5,809 nucleotides of DNA from DATJBC01 sp035515515. GTDB taxonomy: Bacteria > Actinomycetota > Acidimicrobiia > Acidimicrobiales > UBA8190. Positions 5,397-5,809 of the stretch are shown piece after piece. The DNA is taken from positions 1 through 5,809 of the forward strand of contig DATJBC010000016.1 in the NCBI GenBank assembly GCA_035515515.1. Direction: 5' to 3'. The notes under the pieces were generated by a model that was not told the origin of the DNA, searched no databases, and saw nothing but the letters and a program-made list of their open reading frames with translations. The position numbers and the translations under genes are program-made. Numbering within the stretch: position 1 is the stretch's first letter; every line of letters starts with the position of its first letter.

Positions 5397-5809
5397 GGCC
5401 GCCGGCGCCGGTAGCGGGCGGCACAGGGCTGGGCCAGCTGCACGACCATCTTGGAGTGGTCGTTGCGGTAGGTGTCGGGGGCCTGGGCCAGCTCGAAGTC
5501 CCAGTGCCGCAGGAGCACCGAGAAGATGGCCTTCAGCTGCATCATGGCGAAGGGCGCCCCCACGCAGCGGTGGCGCCCGGCCCCGAAGGGGATCCACGTC
5601 CACGGGTTGGCGCGGTCCTCGGCCCGGGGGTCGAGGTAGCGCTCGGGGACGAAGGCGTCGGGGTCGGGGAAGTCCCCCGGGATGCGGTTGGAGACCGCCG
5701 GGCTGGCCCCCACCATGGTGCCCGCCGCGATGCGCACGCCCTGGACCTCGAAGGCCTCCTGGGCCACCCGCAGCACGAGGATGAGCGGCGGGTGCAGGCG
5801 CAGCGCCTC
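5393..5809 (-). CDS. cyp51: CYP51 (sterol 14-alpha-demethylase family) cytochrome P450, C-terminal 138 residues
   Basis: Only the C-terminal part is present; the window edge falls exactly at the K-helix ExxR motif (EALR), so the first two thirds of the gene lie to the right. From there the fragment runs EALRLHPPLILVLRVAQ, ASPAVSNRIPGDFPDP, FVPERY, then the heme loop WIPFGAGRHRCVG with the iron-ligating cysteine at fragment residue 82, and AIFSVLLRHWDFEL and YRNDHSKMVVQLAQP at the end. This agrees nearly residue for residue with what I remember of M. tuberculosis CYP51, including the RNDHSKMVVQLAQP tail, so a CYP51 assignment is well supported. The substrate-recognition regions (B-C loop, I helix) are not visible, and the true substrate in this organism is unknown. 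The stop overlaps the ferredoxin start by four bases. Confidence 0.9.
   Translation of the reverse strand, partial: EALRLHPPLILVLRVAQEAFEVQGVRIAAGTMVGASPAVSNRIPGDFPDPDAFVPERYLDPRAEDRANPWTWIPFGAGRHRCVGAPFAMMQLKAIFSVLLRHWDFELAQAPDTYRNDHSKMVVQLAQPCAARYRRRRP

Overview
The window is about three-quarters G+C, with dense, tightly packed genes that use GTG or ATG starts and third-position G/C codons. This base composition and the gene families (DUF35/thiolase pair, SCO6745-type protein, CYP51 with a small ferredoxin) point to an actinobacterium. A soil or marine lineage such as Acidimicrobiia or a mycobacterial relative would fit, but the sequence alone does not settle the order. No rRNA, tRNA, CRISPR array, insertion sequence or phage gene was seen. 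No gap between genes exceeds 180 bases.

Layout. (1) Bases 1-1527, minus strand: a two-gene unit with a DUF35 Zn-ribbon/OB-fold protein, then an overlapping thiolase-superfamily protein of the SCP-x/Ltp type that runs off the left edge. The thiolase-like gene starts at a GTG and has no stop in the window, so simple ORF calling misses it. (2) 1611-2396, plus: a PhzF-family isomerase-like protein, divergent from the DUF35 gene. (3) 2393-3190, minus: a short-chain dehydrogenase/reductase whose stop codon shares a CTAG palindrome with the PhzF stop. (4) 3266-4132, plus: an SCO6745-type protein of unknown function, followed by a hairpin terminator. (5) 4133-4311: an intergenic stretch with the terminator and an A/T-rich patch of three CTAG-centred 7-bp repeats. 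(6) 4312-4683, plus: a small winged-helix regulator. (7) 4644-5809, minus: a CYP51-type cytochrome P450 (C-terminal part only), a [3Fe-4S]-type ferredoxin and an NTF2/SnoaL-like protein, translationally coupled in that order.

How the genes may work together. CYP51 is sterol 14-alpha-demethylase and the adjacent ferredoxin is its likely electron donor. The NTF2-like protein may act on or bind the same class of molecule. The DUF35/thiolase pair at the other end resembles the architecture of steroid side-chain-cleaving enzymes (Ltp2 with a ChsH2 DUF35 domain). A sterol, steroid or other isoprenoid-lipid theme is therefore plausible, but it is inference: the units are separated by genes in both orientations and need not be co-regulated. 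The most distinctive signals are the CTAG repeat patch before the regulator, the hybrid active site of the thiolase-like protein, and a recurring start architecture that suggests leaderless transcripts.
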